Shown: positions 55,069-64,000, numbered from the stretch's first letter. The stretch: 64,000 bases of DNA from Natrinema sp. SYSU A 869 (GCF_019879105.1 NZ_CP082249.1:1550001-1614000), one strand, 5' to 3'. Notes: generated by a model from the sequence alone, not told the origin. Numbers and translations are program-made.

Positions 55069-55743
55069 TCACTCGAGTCGTGCCACCAGCTCCGCGAGCG
55101 TCTCGAGGTCGTACTGCCCCGGCGCGGTCGCCTCGGACGGGTCGACAGGCGCGTAGCCGATTTTCGATCCGTATACCGGAGCCACGGCGCGCGTGTGGCT
55201 TCCCACTTCGCCCATCGCCATCGTCGCGACGGCGTCGCCGTGGGCGGTCAGTTGCTCGGTCGCCGAGAGCAAGGCGAGCGTCTCAGCCGTCGATTCGGCC
55301 GTGACGGCCAGTTTCGCGACGTCGGCGTACTTGCCTGCCTCTGTCAAGGTGCGGACCATCTCTTTGCGGGGCGGTGTCCCCTCGAAATCGTGCGCCGACG
55401 CGACAATCGAGACGTCGCGGTCGCGGGCTGTCTCGAGCACTGCGTCCGTCTCCTCCCCGAGGATCGACTCGAGTTCGACGTCGATAGCCACAACGGCATC
55501 GAACGCAGTCGCCTCGGCGAGCGCCTCGAGACGACCGTCGTCTTCAGCCTCCCCACCCTCCCATCTGGCCCGGTTCGTTGCGAGAATCGGCAACTGTCCA
55601 TCGTAGTCCTCGAGCGCGGCCAGCGGCTCGTCGGCAAGGTCCATTCGAAATTCGATCGCGTCGGCGTGCTCGCGAGCCGCGGGTTCGTCGGAGAGGGCCG
55701 CTGTCGATGCTGCGAGTACGAACGAGTCGAACTGTAGTCCCAT
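55069..55743 (-). CDS. aroD: 3-dehydroquinate dehydratase, type I
   Basis: Schiff-base dehydratase, third step of the shikimate pathway. The 224-residue TIM barrel shows catalytic His118 (IVASAHDFEG) and Lys144 (DVAKLAVTA), EFRMDLAD near the N terminus, and the YGSKIGYAPVDPSEATAPGQ C-terminal signature. Start complements 55741-55743. It lies near dehydroquinate synthase II, but transcription is in the opposite direction. Confidence 0.94.
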   Translation of the reverse strand: MGLQFDSFVLAASTAALSDEPAAREHADAIEFRMDLADEPLAALEDYDGQLPILATNRARWEGGEAEDDGRLEALAEATAFDAVVAIDVELESILGEETDAVLETARDRDVSIVASAHDFEGTPPRKEMVRTLTEAGKYADVAKLAVTAESTAETLALLSATEQLTAHGDAVATMAMGEVGSHTRAVAPVYGSKIGYAPVDPSEATAPGQYDLETLAELVARLE

Positions 55744-55815
55744 TGCTCTCAACTGCGAACGAGCGCGGCAAAAACGATATCGTTCCGGCGAGTTTCAACG
55801 AGATACGGCCCGGCG

Positions 55816-56796
55816 TTATGCCATCCCGATGGTCTCCTCGGCCTCGAGGAGCTCGTGGTAGCGGTTTCGGATGGTGACTTCGGAGATGTCGGCGACATCG
55901 GAGACGGCGGCCTGGGTGGTCTTCTCGTTCGTGAGTAGTGCGGCAGCGTAGACTGCGGCGGCCGCGAGGCCGACCGGCGACTTGCCGCTGTGGACGCCCT
56001 TCTCCTTGGCGTTCTGGAGCAGGCTACGGGCGCGGTGCTCGGCTTCGTCGGAGAGCTCGAGTCCGGAGGCAAAGCGGGGGACGTAGCTCTCGGGGTCGGC
56101 GGGCTGGACCTCGAGACCGAGTTCACGGACCACGTAGCGGTAGGTACGGGCGATCTCGTTTTTCTCAACACGGGAGACGTCCGCGATCTCGTCGAGCGAG
56201 CGGGGGACGCCAGCCTGTCGGGCGGCGGCGTAGACGCAAGCCGTCGAGACGCCTTCGATAGAACGGCCCGGGAGGAGGTCCTCGTCGAGCGCGCGGCGGT
56301 AGATGACGCTGGCCGTTTCGCGGACGTTCGTCGGCAGGCCGAGCGCGGAGGCCATCCGGTCGATCTCGCCAAGCGCCTGTTTCAGGTTGCGTTCCTTGGA
56401 GTCTCGGGTGCGGAAGCGCTCGTTCCACTTTCGAAGGCGCTGCATCTTCTCGCGCTGGCGCGAGCCTAGGGAGTTCCCGTAGGCGTCCTTGTTGCGCCAG
56501 TCGATGTTCGTCGAGAGTCCCTTGTCGTGCATCGTGTTCGTCGTGGGTGCGCCCACACGGGACTTCTCGTTCTTCTCGGCGGCGTCGAAGGCTCGCCACT
56601 CGGGACCGCGGTCGACCGAGTCCTCCTCGACGACCAGTCCACAGTCCTCACAGACGGTCTCGCCGTGTTCGTCGTCAACGACGAGGTTGCCGGCACACTC
56701 GGGGCAGGCGAGATCTTCGTCCTCGCTCTCGGTTTCCTGTTCGTTCGTTTCGGGTTCGCTACGTCGTACTCTCGTATTCGATGGTGCGTTAGTCAT
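55816..56796 (-). CDS. tfb: Transcription initiation factor TFB
   Basis: Archaeal TFIIB homologue that recruits RNA polymerase to TBP-bound promoters. The 326-residue protein has an N-terminal zinc ribbon (C31, C34, C49, C52: CPECAGN, CEDCGLV), the B-finger region (SVDRGPEWRAFDAAEKNEKS), and two cyclin-like repeats (about 125-205 and 220-315) ending with an HTH. Haloarchaea carry several tfb paralogues; this one cannot be assigned a number here. Start complements 56794-56796. Confidence 0.95.
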   Translation of the reverse strand: MTNAPSNTRVRRSEPETNEQETESEDEDLACPECAGNLVVDDEHGETVCEDCGLVVEEDSVDRGPEWRAFDAAEKNEKSRVGAPTTNTMHDKGLSTNIDWRNKDAYGNSLGSRQREKMQRLRKWNERFRTRDSKERNLKQALGEIDRMASALGLPTNVRETASVIYRRALDEDLLPGRSIEGVSTACVYAAARQAGVPRSLDEIADVSRVEKNEIARTYRYVVRELGLEVQPADPESYVPRFASGLELSDEAEHRARSLLQNAKEKGVHSGKSPVGLAAAAVYAAALLTNEKTTQAAVSDVADISEVTIRNRYHELLEAEETIGMA

Positions 56797-57015
56797 ACGA
56801 TGGCAATTGCTGCCCGGCCGAACCGATCGCAAAAGCCCGGACGGTTCCGTTACCTCCCACGTTCAGAGACTCGAGGGTTAAGGGTTTCGGAATCTCGGTC
56901 ACATATCCCGCGAAAACCGGTAATTCGAAAGAAATGGCATGATAGATGGAAACATTGAAACTGCGAAGCCAGTCGGAAACACAGCCCCCAAATCGACTCC
57001 CGCCAAACAGCCGGT

Positions 57016-57540
57016 ATGGAGCTCGCAGTCGGTAGCACGAACCCGGTCAAGATCGACGCGGTCGAACGAACGCTCGAGCGCTACGAGCCGACCGTGACTG
57101 CCGTCGACGTCGATTCCGGCGTGGCCGAACAGCCGTGGTCGATCGAGGAAACCGTCACCGGTGCGGAGAACCGGGCCCGGCAAGCGCTCGCGGTGACCGA
57201 CGCTGACTACGGGGTCGGCCTCGAGGGCGGGGTCGCTCGGCTCGACGGGACGCCGGGACTGTTCCTGATCATGTGGGGCGCTGTGACGGACGGCAATCGA
57301 CTAGAGTGCGGCGGTGGACCGACGCTTCGACTTCCCGACGGCGTCGCGGAGCGGGTCGACGATGGGGCAGAACTGGGACCGGTAATGGACGACCTCCTTG
57401 GAACCGAGGCCATCGCCGAGGCCGAGGGCGCTGCGGGCGTACTTACGGATGGGCTGACGAACCGAACGCGAGCGCTCGGCGAGGCAGTTGCGTCTTCGTT
57501 CGGGCCGTTCGTAACGAACTATTACGACATCGATGACTGA
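57016..57540 (+). CDS. Inosine/xanthosine triphosphatase (YjjX/DUF84 family)
   Basis: House-cleaning NTPase hydrolysing ITP or XTP. The 174-residue protein starts MELAVGSTNPVKIDAVERTL and has SGVAEQPWSIEETVTGAENRA and GVGLEGGVARL, the DUF84 hallmarks. Start ATG at 57016; the upstream region is shared with the divergent tfb gene. Confidence 0.88.
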   Translation: MELAVGSTNPVKIDAVERTLERYEPTVTAVDVDSGVAEQPWSIEETVTGAENRARQALAVTDADYGVGLEGGVARLDGTPGLFLIMWGAVTDGNRLECGGGPTLRLPDGVAERVDDGAELGPVMDDLLGTEAIAEAEGAAGVLTDGLTNRTRALGEAVASSFGPFVTNYYDIDD

Positions 57541-57651
57541 CTATCATCGGTGATGGCGGGTCTGACATCGAGAGTGGCGCTCAATACGGGCAATCGAATC
57601 CCGTCGTCTAGAAACGATACCGAACAAACGACACTCACGGAGCGGTATATA

Positions 57652-57748
57652 TTAACCGGGCGTACCAACGAAAGCTTTCCATCCTGTTATTCATCTCTTA
57701 CTTCCGGATCAAACCGCGCGACTGCGGCAGGTTAACCGCGCGTACCAA
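57652..57748 (+). repeat. Pair of 17-base direct repeats, 80 bases apart
   Basis: TTAACCGGGCGTACCAA at 57652-57668 and TTAACCGCGCGTACCAA at 57732-57748 differ at one position and are spaced exactly 80 bases. The first follows a TATA-like GGTATATATTA. Both lie upstream of the 57.8 kb small gene. Confidence 0.6.
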
Positions 57749-57782
57749 ACCCCCTAAGGGCGTTCCTGTTGTCTAATCGTGT

Positions 57783-58016
57783 ATGAGCACTGCAATGGCC
57801 CCCGACCTCACGAGCAAACAACAGCGGATTCTGGAGTACCTCCGGAACAACGCGGCGACGAAGACGTACTTCAAATCCCGCCTCATCGGCAAGGAGCTCG
57901 GCATGACGGCGAAGGAGGTCGGCTCGAACATCACCGCCCTTCAGGAGGGCGATTACAATGTCGAGATCGAAAAATGGGGTTACTCCTCGAGTACGACCTG
58001 GAAAGTCGATATTTAA
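57783..58016 (+). CDS. Small winged-helix-like protein (DUF7123-like)
   Basis: A 77-residue protein starting MSTAMAPDLTSKQQRILEYL, with a helix-turn-helix-like core SRLIGKELGMTAKEVGSNITAL and a C-terminal wing ending TTWKVDI. Probably a small DNA-binding regulator. The DUF number is from memory. Confidence 0.72.
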   Translation: MSTAMAPDLTSKQQRILEYLRNNAATKTYFKSRLIGKELGMTAKEVGSNITALQEGDYNVEIEKWGYSSSTTWKVDI

Positions 58017-58131
58017 CTCGCAGACGGCGACTCGGTGGGCTTTTCTCGCATTTTACCGATTGTCACGAGCAACCGGCGACGGCCGTCGTGACGCCGAACC
58101 CTCTTTTAGCGCGAGCCCTCAGTATCGGTAC

Positions 58132-58797
58132 ATGACGACGGTACTGTTCGACATGGACGGGGTCATTCTCGAGGGGCCGCGGACCGATCCACAGGTGTAC
58201 GCCGATGCTGCTGACGCGGCGCTCGTCGATCTGGGGGTCGAACCGACGCCGGACCAGCGTCGCGATTTCAGAAATCACGATCACGAACGGATCAAGACAC
58301 ACTGTCGTGATCTCGAGATCGATCCCGCACGGTTCTGGGAGTTGAAAGAGACATACGCCTCGAGTGGCACCCACGACCGACTTCGGTCAGGGGAGCGTGG
58401 CATCTACGACGATATCGATGCGGTTCGCGACCTCGGTGAGCGGACGACGATCGGCCTCGTGACCAACAACAGGCACGAAACAGCCGCGTTCGTCGCTGAC
58501 TACGTCGGATTCGACTTCGACATCGTCCGCGGGCGAGACCCAACGTTTGAGGGCTACGAGCGGCGCAAACCCGATCCGTACTATATCGACGACGCGCTCA
58601 ACGACCTCGGCGTCACCGATGGAATCTACGTCGGCGACTCCCCAAAAGACGTAACGGCCGGGCGAGCGGCCGGCCTCGAGACCGCGTTCCTCCGACGGCC
58701 GCACAACCGTAACCGGGAGCGACCGTCGAACGCGACACACGAACTCGAATCGCTGACCGAATTGCCGTCGCTCGTCGCGTCGACCGACTCATCGTGA
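58132..58797 (+). CDS. HAD-superfamily phosphatase
   Basis: A 221-residue phosphatase with DMDGVILEGP (motif I), GLVTNNR (motif II), KPDPYYIDDAL (motif III) and VGDSPKDVTAGRAAG (motif IV), the phosphoglycolate-phosphatase-like pattern. A TATA-like CTTTTAGCG lies at 58102-58110, about 25 bases before the start. Substrate unknown. Confidence 0.86.
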   Translation: MTTVLFDMDGVILEGPRTDPQVYADAADAALVDLGVEPTPDQRRDFRNHDHERIKTHCRDLEIDPARFWELKETYASSGTHDRLRSGERGIYDDIDAVRDLGERTTIGLVTNNRHETAAFVADYVGFDFDIVRGRDPTFEGYERRKPDPYYIDDALNDLGVTDGIYVGDSPKDVTAGRAAGLETAFLRRPHNRNRERPSNATHELESLTELPSLVASTDSS

Positions 58798-58833
58798 TGG
58801 AGTAATACTGACGTACTGCCGATTAGCTCCCTT

Positions 58834-59451
58834 TTAGCCCTGATACGTAAGGAACTGATCTGCATCCCGCGCGAGCGCCCGGGCCCGATCGCCGAAGGAA
58901 TCCGCGTGGCGGACCACCAGGACCAGCACCGTCTCCGGCCGTTCGACCGCGTAACCGTCCGTCCGCGAGAGCAGGCTCGCTTCCTCGAGTTCGCCGGCGT
59001 ACTTGCTCACCGTCGGCGGCGAGACGTCGAGCGCCTTAGCGAGATCGCCGGCAGTGGCGTCCGAGTGCGAGAGCAGTTCGATCAGCATGCCCCGGGGTGT
59101 CTCCCGGCGAAGGTACCCCAGGGCTCGCTTTTCGAACTCGTCGAATCGGCCGGCGGTGACGAACCGCTTGTAGTCGCCGTCGCGATAGCGCTCGATCGCG
59201 TCGACGTCCTCGAGTCGACGCAAGTGGTGTTGGGTCTCGCCGGTTCCGAGTTGCAGGTCGTCGCGGATCTTGGAAAAGTGTGCGCCGGGCGTCGTCGAGA
59301 GATAGCCCGCGATCGCATCACGTGCATCGCTTTCACCCGTATCAGCCGCCGCTGCATCGGCACGTCCGACCAGCGGGGAGGCGGCACCGAGAGCGGCGAA
59401 TCGGCGCAGGGTCGCTCGTTTGTCGTCGTCGACCCCATCGGGCGATGTCAT
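58834..59451 (-). CDS. Winged-helix regulator with two HTH domains
   Basis: A 205-residue protein. An N-terminal hydrophobic-Ala segment (residues 14-38) is followed by one wing-helix (HFSKIRDDLQLGTGETQHHLRRLEDVDAIERY) and a second MarR/ArsR-like one (ATAGDLAKALDVSPPTVSKYAGELEEASLLSR). Related two-wing regulators occur across haloarchaea. TAACTAG-type motifs overlap its start and recur 85 bases upstream, suggesting autoregulation. Start complements 59449-59451. Confidence 0.75.
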   Translation of the reverse strand: MTSPDGVDDDKRATLRRFAALGAASPLVGRADAAAADTGESDARDAIAGYLSTTPGAHFSKIRDDLQLGTGETQHHLRRLEDVDAIERYRDGDYKRFVTAGRFDEFEKRALGYLRRETPRGMLIELLSHSDATAGDLAKALDVSPPTVSKYAGELEEASLLSRTDGYAVERPETVLVLVVRHADSFGDRARALARDADQFLTYQG

Positions 59452-59642
59452 AACTAGCTACCACCTACAAGGGGGCGACCCGTAAACAGGTTTCGCTCCG
59501 CTTTGGTCACCGAATACTACTAGTTAGTAATCTAATAACTAGCTCCGAGCCCGATTAGCACTGTCTTTCGTTCGCAGAGGAAAACGAATACTACCGGGAA
59601 ATGCGTTCCGTCCCGCTGACGACCGGTAGCGAGACCGGCTGA

Positions 59643-60821
59643 TTAGTCGCTCGAGGACGGTTCGTCCTCGTCGGCCGCCATCTCGGTGCCGCCATCTGCC
59701 TGGCTCTGGAAGTCCTGATCCATCTCTTCGATGACTTCGTCGGGATCCGAAATATTTGCCGGATCCTTGCCTTCCTTGATCGCCTGGGCCTCCTGTTCCA
59801 TCGCTTCGACGTCCATGTCCGCTTCCTGATCGATCTCGCCGATGATCTCGGCGATGTCGTCCAGCCCGATCAGTTCGCGGGTCTCGTCGTCGAACTCGCG
59901 GCTCTCGAGGTCCGCCCCGTCTCCCTCGACGTCGCTGCCGGAGAGGTGCTTTCCGTAGCGGCCAACCAGCGAGGTGAGTTCCTGAGGCATGACGAACGTC
60001 GTCGACTCACCCTGCCCGATGTCGCCGAGCGTCTCCATCCCCTTGTCGATGATGGCGCGTTCGCCCATCGACTCGGCGGAGCGGGCACGCAACACGGTCG
60101 AGATCGAGTCACCCTGCGCTTCCAGGATCTGGCTCTGCTTTTCACCCTGGGCGCGGATGATCTCGCTCTGTTTGTCACCCTCCGCTTTCTCGACGGCGCT
60201 GCGGCGTTCACCCTGTGCCTCGAGGATCATGGCGCGGCGTTTCCGCTCGGCGGAGGTCTGTTGCTCCATCGCGCGCTGGACGTCCTTCGAGGGGTTGACC
60301 TCGCGGACCTCGACCGACTCGACGCGGATCCCCCACTCGTCGGTGGGTTCGTCGAGTTCGGTGCGGATGCGGGCGTTGATCTCCTGGCGCTTGTTCAGCG
60401 TGTCGTCGAGCTCCATGTCACCCAGCACGGCACGCAGAGTCGTCTGAGCGAGGTTCGAAACGGCCTTCTTGTAGTCGTCAACCTGCAGGAACGCCTTCTT
60501 AGCGTCCATCACCTTGATGTAGACGACCGCGTCGGCCGTCACTGGCGAGTTGTCGCGCGTGATCGCTTCCTGTCGGGGCACGTCCAGCGTCTGGGTACGC
60601 ATATCGAACGCGTACGTGTTCGAGACGAATGGTGGGACGAAGTTGATCCCCGGCTCGAGGAGCTTGCGGTACTCCCCGAAGACGGTCAGGGCGCGTTTCT
60701 CGTAGGCGTCGACGATCTCGATCGCGCTGAGTAGTGCGGCGACGACGACGACGAGGACAAGCGCACCGACGAGTAGCAGGGCACCGCCGGTGGTTTGCAT
60801 CGGTAACAGTTGGGCAATCAT
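59643..60821 (-). CDS. SPFH/stomatin-like membrane scaffold protein
   Basis: A 392-residue protein with an N-terminal membrane helix (about 13-34) and an SPFH domain (YEKRALTVFGEYRKLLEPGINFVPPF, DVPRQEAITRDNSPVTADAVVYIKV). A long Glu/Ala/Gln-rich coiled coil follows (EKAEGDKQSEIIRAQGEKQS), then an acidic tail. It probably organises membrane microdomains. It lies 72 bases downstream of nfeD and forms the usual SPFH-NfeD pair. An in-frame Met seven residues on is an alternative start. Confidence 0.9.
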   Translation of the reverse strand: MIAQLLPMQTTGGALLLVGALVLVVVVAALLSAIEIVDAYEKRALTVFGEYRKLLEPGINFVPPFVSNTYAFDMRTQTLDVPRQEAITRDNSPVTADAVVYIKVMDAKKAFLQVDDYKKAVSNLAQTTLRAVLGDMELDDTLNKRQEINARIRTELDEPTDEWGIRVESVEVREVNPSKDVQRAMEQQTSAERKRRAMILEAQGERRSAVEKAEGDKQSEIIRAQGEKQSQILEAQGDSISTVLRARSAESMGERAIIDKGMETLGDIGQGESTTFVMPQELTSLVGRYGKHLSGSDVEGDGADLESREFDDETRELIGLDDIAEIIGEIDQEADMDVEAMEQEAQAIKEGKDPANISDPDEVIEEMDQDFQSQADGGTEMAADEDEPSSSD

Positions 60822-60893
60822 ATTTCGAGGTTACGGCGGCGGGGAGAAAAGCGTTCCCTTATTTTGTCAACATGTGCGATTCGATCGCACGCT

Positions 60894-61508
60894 TCAACTC
60901 GATTTCTCGGTTTCCGTTTCGGTCTCCGGTTCCGATTCGGGTCCGGTCATCGATTCGCCGCCGTCTGCGGCCTCTTGCTCGTCCCGCTCGGACGACGCGG
61001 CCTTGTCACGTGCGAGCGCGCGGTCGATCTCGTCCTCGCCGATCGCGTTGACGGATTCGACCGTGAGGACGTTCCCGCCGCCGGGATCGATGACGATGAC
61101 CTCCTCGCCTTTCTCGATCGTCCCGTCGGTCGTCCGCGCACTGTAGTAGGGAGCGAACCCACCATCGGCGAGTTTGACTTCGCCGCTGCGAGTCGTCACG
61201 GTCTCGGTGACGTAGCCAGTCACACCGGACAGCGAGTCCGAGTCCGTCGTCCGAGCGGTGCCTTTCCCGCCGTAGAAGTCGAACTCGTTGTATACGTACG
61301 CAGCCGCGAGCCCGATCATGAGGGTCAGTCCCGCCAGAATGATCGGGCTAAGCGGGGTCGGGAAGAGCACACCGATCAACCCCGCGCCGACCAGAGCAAT
61401 CCCGATGACAATGAGGTGCGCTCCCGGTGAGATGGCCTCGAGCACCATTAACACGAGACCCACTACCAAGAGCAGGAGCGGCACGTTCCCCACGAGGGAT
61501 TCGACCAT
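60894..61508 (-). CDS. NfeD-like membrane protein
   Basis: A 204-residue protein with three membrane segments (about 8-26, 30-52, 55-72), a GLGGRGxA-like loop, and a C-terminal OB-fold (about 90-160: GVTGYVTETVTTRSGEVKLADG, GEEVIVIDPGGGNVLTVES). The acidic tail is haloarchaeal. NfeD proteins partner with SPFH proteins, and the SPFH gene follows directly. Confidence 0.86.
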   Translation of the reverse strand: MVESLVGNVPLLLLVVGLVLMVLEAISPGAHLIVIGIALVGAGLIGVLFPTPLSPIILAGLTLMIGLAAAYVYNEFDFYGGKGTARTTDSDSLSGVTGYVTETVTTRSGEVKLADGGFAPYYSARTTDGTIEKGEEVIVIDPGGGNVLTVESVNAIGEDEIDRALARDKAASSERDEQEAADGGESMTGPESEPETETETEKSS

Positions 61509-61785
61509 ATGTAGAGCTATAGTCTCGCGCGAATTAAATGTTTGTCAGTGCCACAGCGCCGGTCGGATCGGAAGCCCGTGAGACGAGTGCGCTGTCACCC
61601 CAGCGAACTCTCCGGCGGCAAGTGGTCGGTGATCGATCGGCCGGCGATCGCTGGCAGCGGCGCTCGTCAACAGCGGCGTTCGAGGCGAGGGCGACGAACG
61701 ATCGGTGACCGAAAGACGATACCCGACCGAAACGTTCGGGGAAAATTTTTGGTCTCGCAGACGAGAATTCGACCAAGCGCCCTGC

Positions 61786-62874
61786 ATGAACCTTCGCTTG
61801 CGGATCGGTGCCGTCCTCGGCGTATTCGTCGCGATCACCGCCGCGTTCGTCCTCGCACTGCTGTGGGCGTACGGCGTCCTGTTACCGGGACTCGTCGGCG
61901 GTACGATCGTCTACCTCCAGTACGGAGCCATCGAGTTCGACCTCGTCCGGTTGCCGGTATCGCTGGTCACGGCACTGGTATTGATCGGCGGTTTCCTCGC
62001 GGCACAGACGTATTACGGCTACCAACGCGTTCTCGCGGGGACCCACGGTAGCACCGGTGGCGAAGCCCACGCCGTCGCTCGAACGGTTCGACGACTGGCG
62101 ATGCGAACCGATATCCCGGAACCGGACGTTCGCGTCGTCGCCGACAACACGGCGAGTTGTTACACCGTCGGCCGGCTCACCGACGCGACGGTCGTCATCA
62201 CGACGGGGGTAGTCGAGTCCCTCGACGCCGACGAACTCGAGGCGGTACTGGCCCACGAGATCGCTCACGTCGCCAATCGGGACGTGACGCTGATGACGAT
62301 CACGACGCTGTTTCTCGAGGTCGCCGATCGAGCGTATCACGCGGCGCGGCTCGCGCGCCGCGCGCTGGCTGATCCCCGCGAGCTATCGGACGGCGGCCGG
62401 GTTGCACTGTACTGGTTTCTCCCGCTGGTCGCGCTGACCTACGTCTTCGTCGCGCCCATCCTGTGGGTGTTTCCCGCCATCGCCGACTGGGCGGCGCGAA
62501 CGCTCTCGCAGACCCGGGAGTTCGCCGCCGACGCCGCGGCCGCCCGGATTACCGGGAACCCGATGGCCCTCGCGAGCGCGCTGGTGACCCTCGCCGAGAC
62601 GACTGGAACGCCGGAGACGGACCTCCGAGCCGCGAAGACCCGCGCGCTGTGTATCGTCCCGAACGATCCCGTGACGGGCGAGGATACGACGTCGCTGCCC
62701 CGGATCCGGCGACCGACGGCCGACACGCGTCGCCGCGAGCGAGTGACCTCGTGGCTCGAGGCCACCACGCCGTCGGGACCAGTCGGCGGTGACGGCTCCG
62801 CGACCCACCCGCCCGTCGACGCCCGCGTACAGCAGTTGTACGAGATGGCGGCCGAACTGGAGGGACGAGCGTGA
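61786..62874 (+). CDS. HtpX-like M48 membrane metalloprotease
   Basis: A 362-residue protein with N-terminal membrane segments (about 7-30, 32-48, 56-75), zinc motif H157-E158-IA-H161 (LAHEIAHVANRDVTLM), another membrane region around 205-232, and the third ligand Glu in TREFAADAAAARITG. Probably degrades misfolded membrane proteins. The ATG at 61786 is chosen; upstream in-frame sequence is not protease-like. It overlaps the next gene by GTGA. Confidence 0.88.
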   Translation: MNLRLRIGAVLGVFVAITAAFVLALLWAYGVLLPGLVGGTIVYLQYGAIEFDLVRLPVSLVTALVLIGGFLAAQTYYGYQRVLAGTHGSTGGEAHAVARTVRRLAMRTDIPEPDVRVVADNTASCYTVGRLTDATVVITTGVVESLDADELEAVLAHEIAHVANRDVTLMTITTLFLEVADRAYHAARLARRALADPRELSDGGRVALYWFLPLVALTYVFVAPILWVFPAIADWAARTLSQTREFAADAAAARITGNPMALASALVTLAETTGTPETDLRAAKTRALCIVPNDPVTGEDTTSLPRIRRPTADTRRRERVTSWLEATTPSGPVGGDGSATHPPVDARVQQLYEMAAELEGRA

Positions 62875-64000
62875 CTGGGACGCGTCGACTCCTGTTCGTC
62901 GTCGGCTGCCTGTGCTGTTTGCTCGCAGTCACGAGTGCCCTTCCTGCGGCTGATCCGCGACTCGACGGTCCCGGCGACAACGGCGGAGAGCCGATCGCTG
63001 GCGACTGGGAATCGATAGATGAGACGCCCGAGTTCGACACGGACCCGCCCGACGACACGACCGAACGGAACGATGATCGCGACGAATCGGATGAAAGTGA
63101 GATCGAGATCAGCGGTGATATCGAACCTGGAAGCGAGGTGACCGTCGATATCGGCCACATCGGCCACTTCAGTACCAAAACGATCGCAGTGAACGGCGAA
63201 AACGTCACGGAAGCCGAGACGCTCGGGAGCACCAAGGTCACCGTTCCGTACGCCGAGGAGATGACCGTCACGGTCCCCGAGGACAACCGCTCGCGGACCG
63301 TCGATGTACCGACCGACGCGACCATTGAGACCCACGGTGGAGCGGCTCCGGCCCGTGATCTCGACATCTCGGCGTCGGTCGGAGAGACACCAATGTCCAA
63401 CGCGACGGTGACCCTCGACGGGAAAGCCGTCGCGACGACCGACGGAGACGGCGAAACCGCGGTGACGATGCCGGAAACCGCCGGACCAGTCGATCTGCAC
63501 GTCGAGCGCGGCCCGGTGACGGGCGACCGGACCGTCGACGTCGCCGAACCGACGGTCGAGTTCATCTCACCGCTTTTGTTCCCCGGCTCGCCCGCTCCCG
63601 TGCAGGTGTCCGCCGACGGGCAGGAGGTTTCGGACGCGACGGTCTCCCTCGAGAGCGGCGGGACGGCGACAACCGGCAGCGACGGGCGGACCCACGTCTG
63701 GCTGCCGATCGGCGACGAGGCGACCGTCACGATCGAGGTTGGCGAAGAGAGCGCGACGGCGACCGTCGGAAACCTCTATCTCCGGCTGACGACGGTCGTA
63801 GTGTTCGTCCCCGGCTTCGTCATCGGCGGCGTCATGACCTATCTCCGGCTGGTCGCGAACAGTGAGCGACGGCGCGGAAACGCGGCGACCGGTCTGTTCG
63901 TCGCGCTCGCGGACGTCTTCGACGCCCTCGCCGACGCGCTCAGTGGACTCTTCAGCGGGGTCGGTGAGTTCAGTTGGCCGTCGATACCGCTCCCGACGAT
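62871..64000 (+). CDS. Secreted/membrane beta-sandwich protein (partial, runs off the window)
   Basis: Starts at GTG 62871 overlapping the htpX stop. A signal peptide (LLFVVGCLCCLLAVTSALPAA) is followed by several beta-strand repeats of carboxypeptidase-regulatory or surface-protein style (DLDISASVGETPMSNATVTLDG; VSADGQEVSDATVSLESGG). A membrane segment (LTTVVVFVPGFVIGGVMTYL) appears near residue 305 and the frame remains open to the end. Function unknown; coupling to htpX suggests a shared role at the membrane surface. Confidence 0.78.
   Translation, partial: MTGTRRLLFVVGCLCCLLAVTSALPAADPRLDGPGDNGGEPIAGDWESIDETPEFDTDPPDDTTERNDDRDESDESEIEISGDIEPGSEVTVDIGHIGHFSTKTIAVNGENVTEAETLGSTKVTVPYAEEMTVTVPEDNRSRTVDVPTDATIETHGGAAPARDLDISASVGETPMSNATVTLDGKAVATTDGDGETAVTMPETAGPVDLHVERGPVTGDRTVDVAEPTVEFISPLLFPGSPAPVQVSADGQEVSDATVSLESGGTATTGSDGRTHVWLPIGDEATVTIEVGEESATATVGNLYLRLTTVVVFVPGFVIGGVMTYLRLVANSERRRGNAATGLFVALADVFDALADALSGLFSGVGEFSWPSIPLPT

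Noticed and set aside
1-64000. tRNA, rRNA or other structural RNA genes
   Set aside because: Intergenic gaps were read for TTC-rA T-loop patterns and other signatures; none was convincing.

Overview
The window is a stretch of haloarchaeal chromosome. The DNA is GC-rich, nearly all proteins are very acidic, many genes appear leaderless with a TATA-like box about 25-40 bases before the start codon, and the gene set is archaeal (FtsZ1, CetZ, TFB, the ADTH/dehydroquinate synthase II shikimate route, geranylgeranyl reductase, diphthine-ammonia ligase). The style suggests the Natrialbales (Natrinema/Haloterrigena type), but that is an inference from general familiarity, not a search.

Layout. 1-6 kb: geranylgeranyl reductase (cut by the window edge), a plant-type ferredoxin, a frameshifted rhodanese/metallo-beta-lactamase gene, a rubrerythrin-like protein, ftsZ1 and the D-aminoacyl-tRNA deacylase dtdA. 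6-13 kb: a PAS-GAF-HTH10 regulator, a double winged-helix regulator, a CaCA antiporter, aroE and a frameshifted helix-hairpin-helix protein. 13-16.4 kb: an overlapping pabB-pabA-pabC operon for p-aminobenzoate. 16.4-25 kb: small membrane, saccharopine-dehydrogenase-like, Rieske, wHTH, nucleotidyltransferase, DUF892, diphthine-ammonia ligase and DUF373 genes, with a repeat-rich 880-base island at 21.9-22.8 kb. 25-28.5 kb: a broken, large secreted pectate lyase. 28.5-43 kb: SppA, ATP-grasp, coiled-coil, CetZ, sulfite-oxidase-like, SDR, DHH, PfkB, HVO_0758-type zinc finger, GpgS-like glycosyltransferase and a CoA-type Nudix gene. 43-48 kb: a methyltransferase-like gene between inverted repeats, then trpC-trpB-trpA and ADTH synthase. 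48-64 kb: CDF transporter, SprT, HAD, CARF-like regulator, dehydroquinate synthase II, aroD, tfb, NTPase, small regulators, SPFH/NfeD pair and an HtpX-like protease operon that runs off the right edge.

Pathway logic. One window supplies the archaeal entry to aromatic biosynthesis (ADTH synthase, dehydroquinate synthase II), AroD and AroE, plus two branches after chorismate: the end of tryptophan synthesis (TrpC, TrpB, TrpA) and p-aminobenzoate (PabB, PabA, PabC). The trpC promoter carries two TGTACA hexamers spaced 20 bases apart, the sequence known as the TRP box in Methanothermobacter.

The least ordinary features are a dispersed ~145-base repeat (three intergenic copies, two of them inverted around the methyltransferase-like gene, and a related in-frame segment at the N terminus of TrpA), an 84-base MITE whose terminal repeat supplies the stop codon of the diphthine-ammonia ligase gene, a nearby duplicated fragment of that gene's 3' end, and four apparent single-base deletions in homopolymer runs within the first 26 kb. 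No tRNA, rRNA, CRISPR array or complete insertion sequence was recognised.
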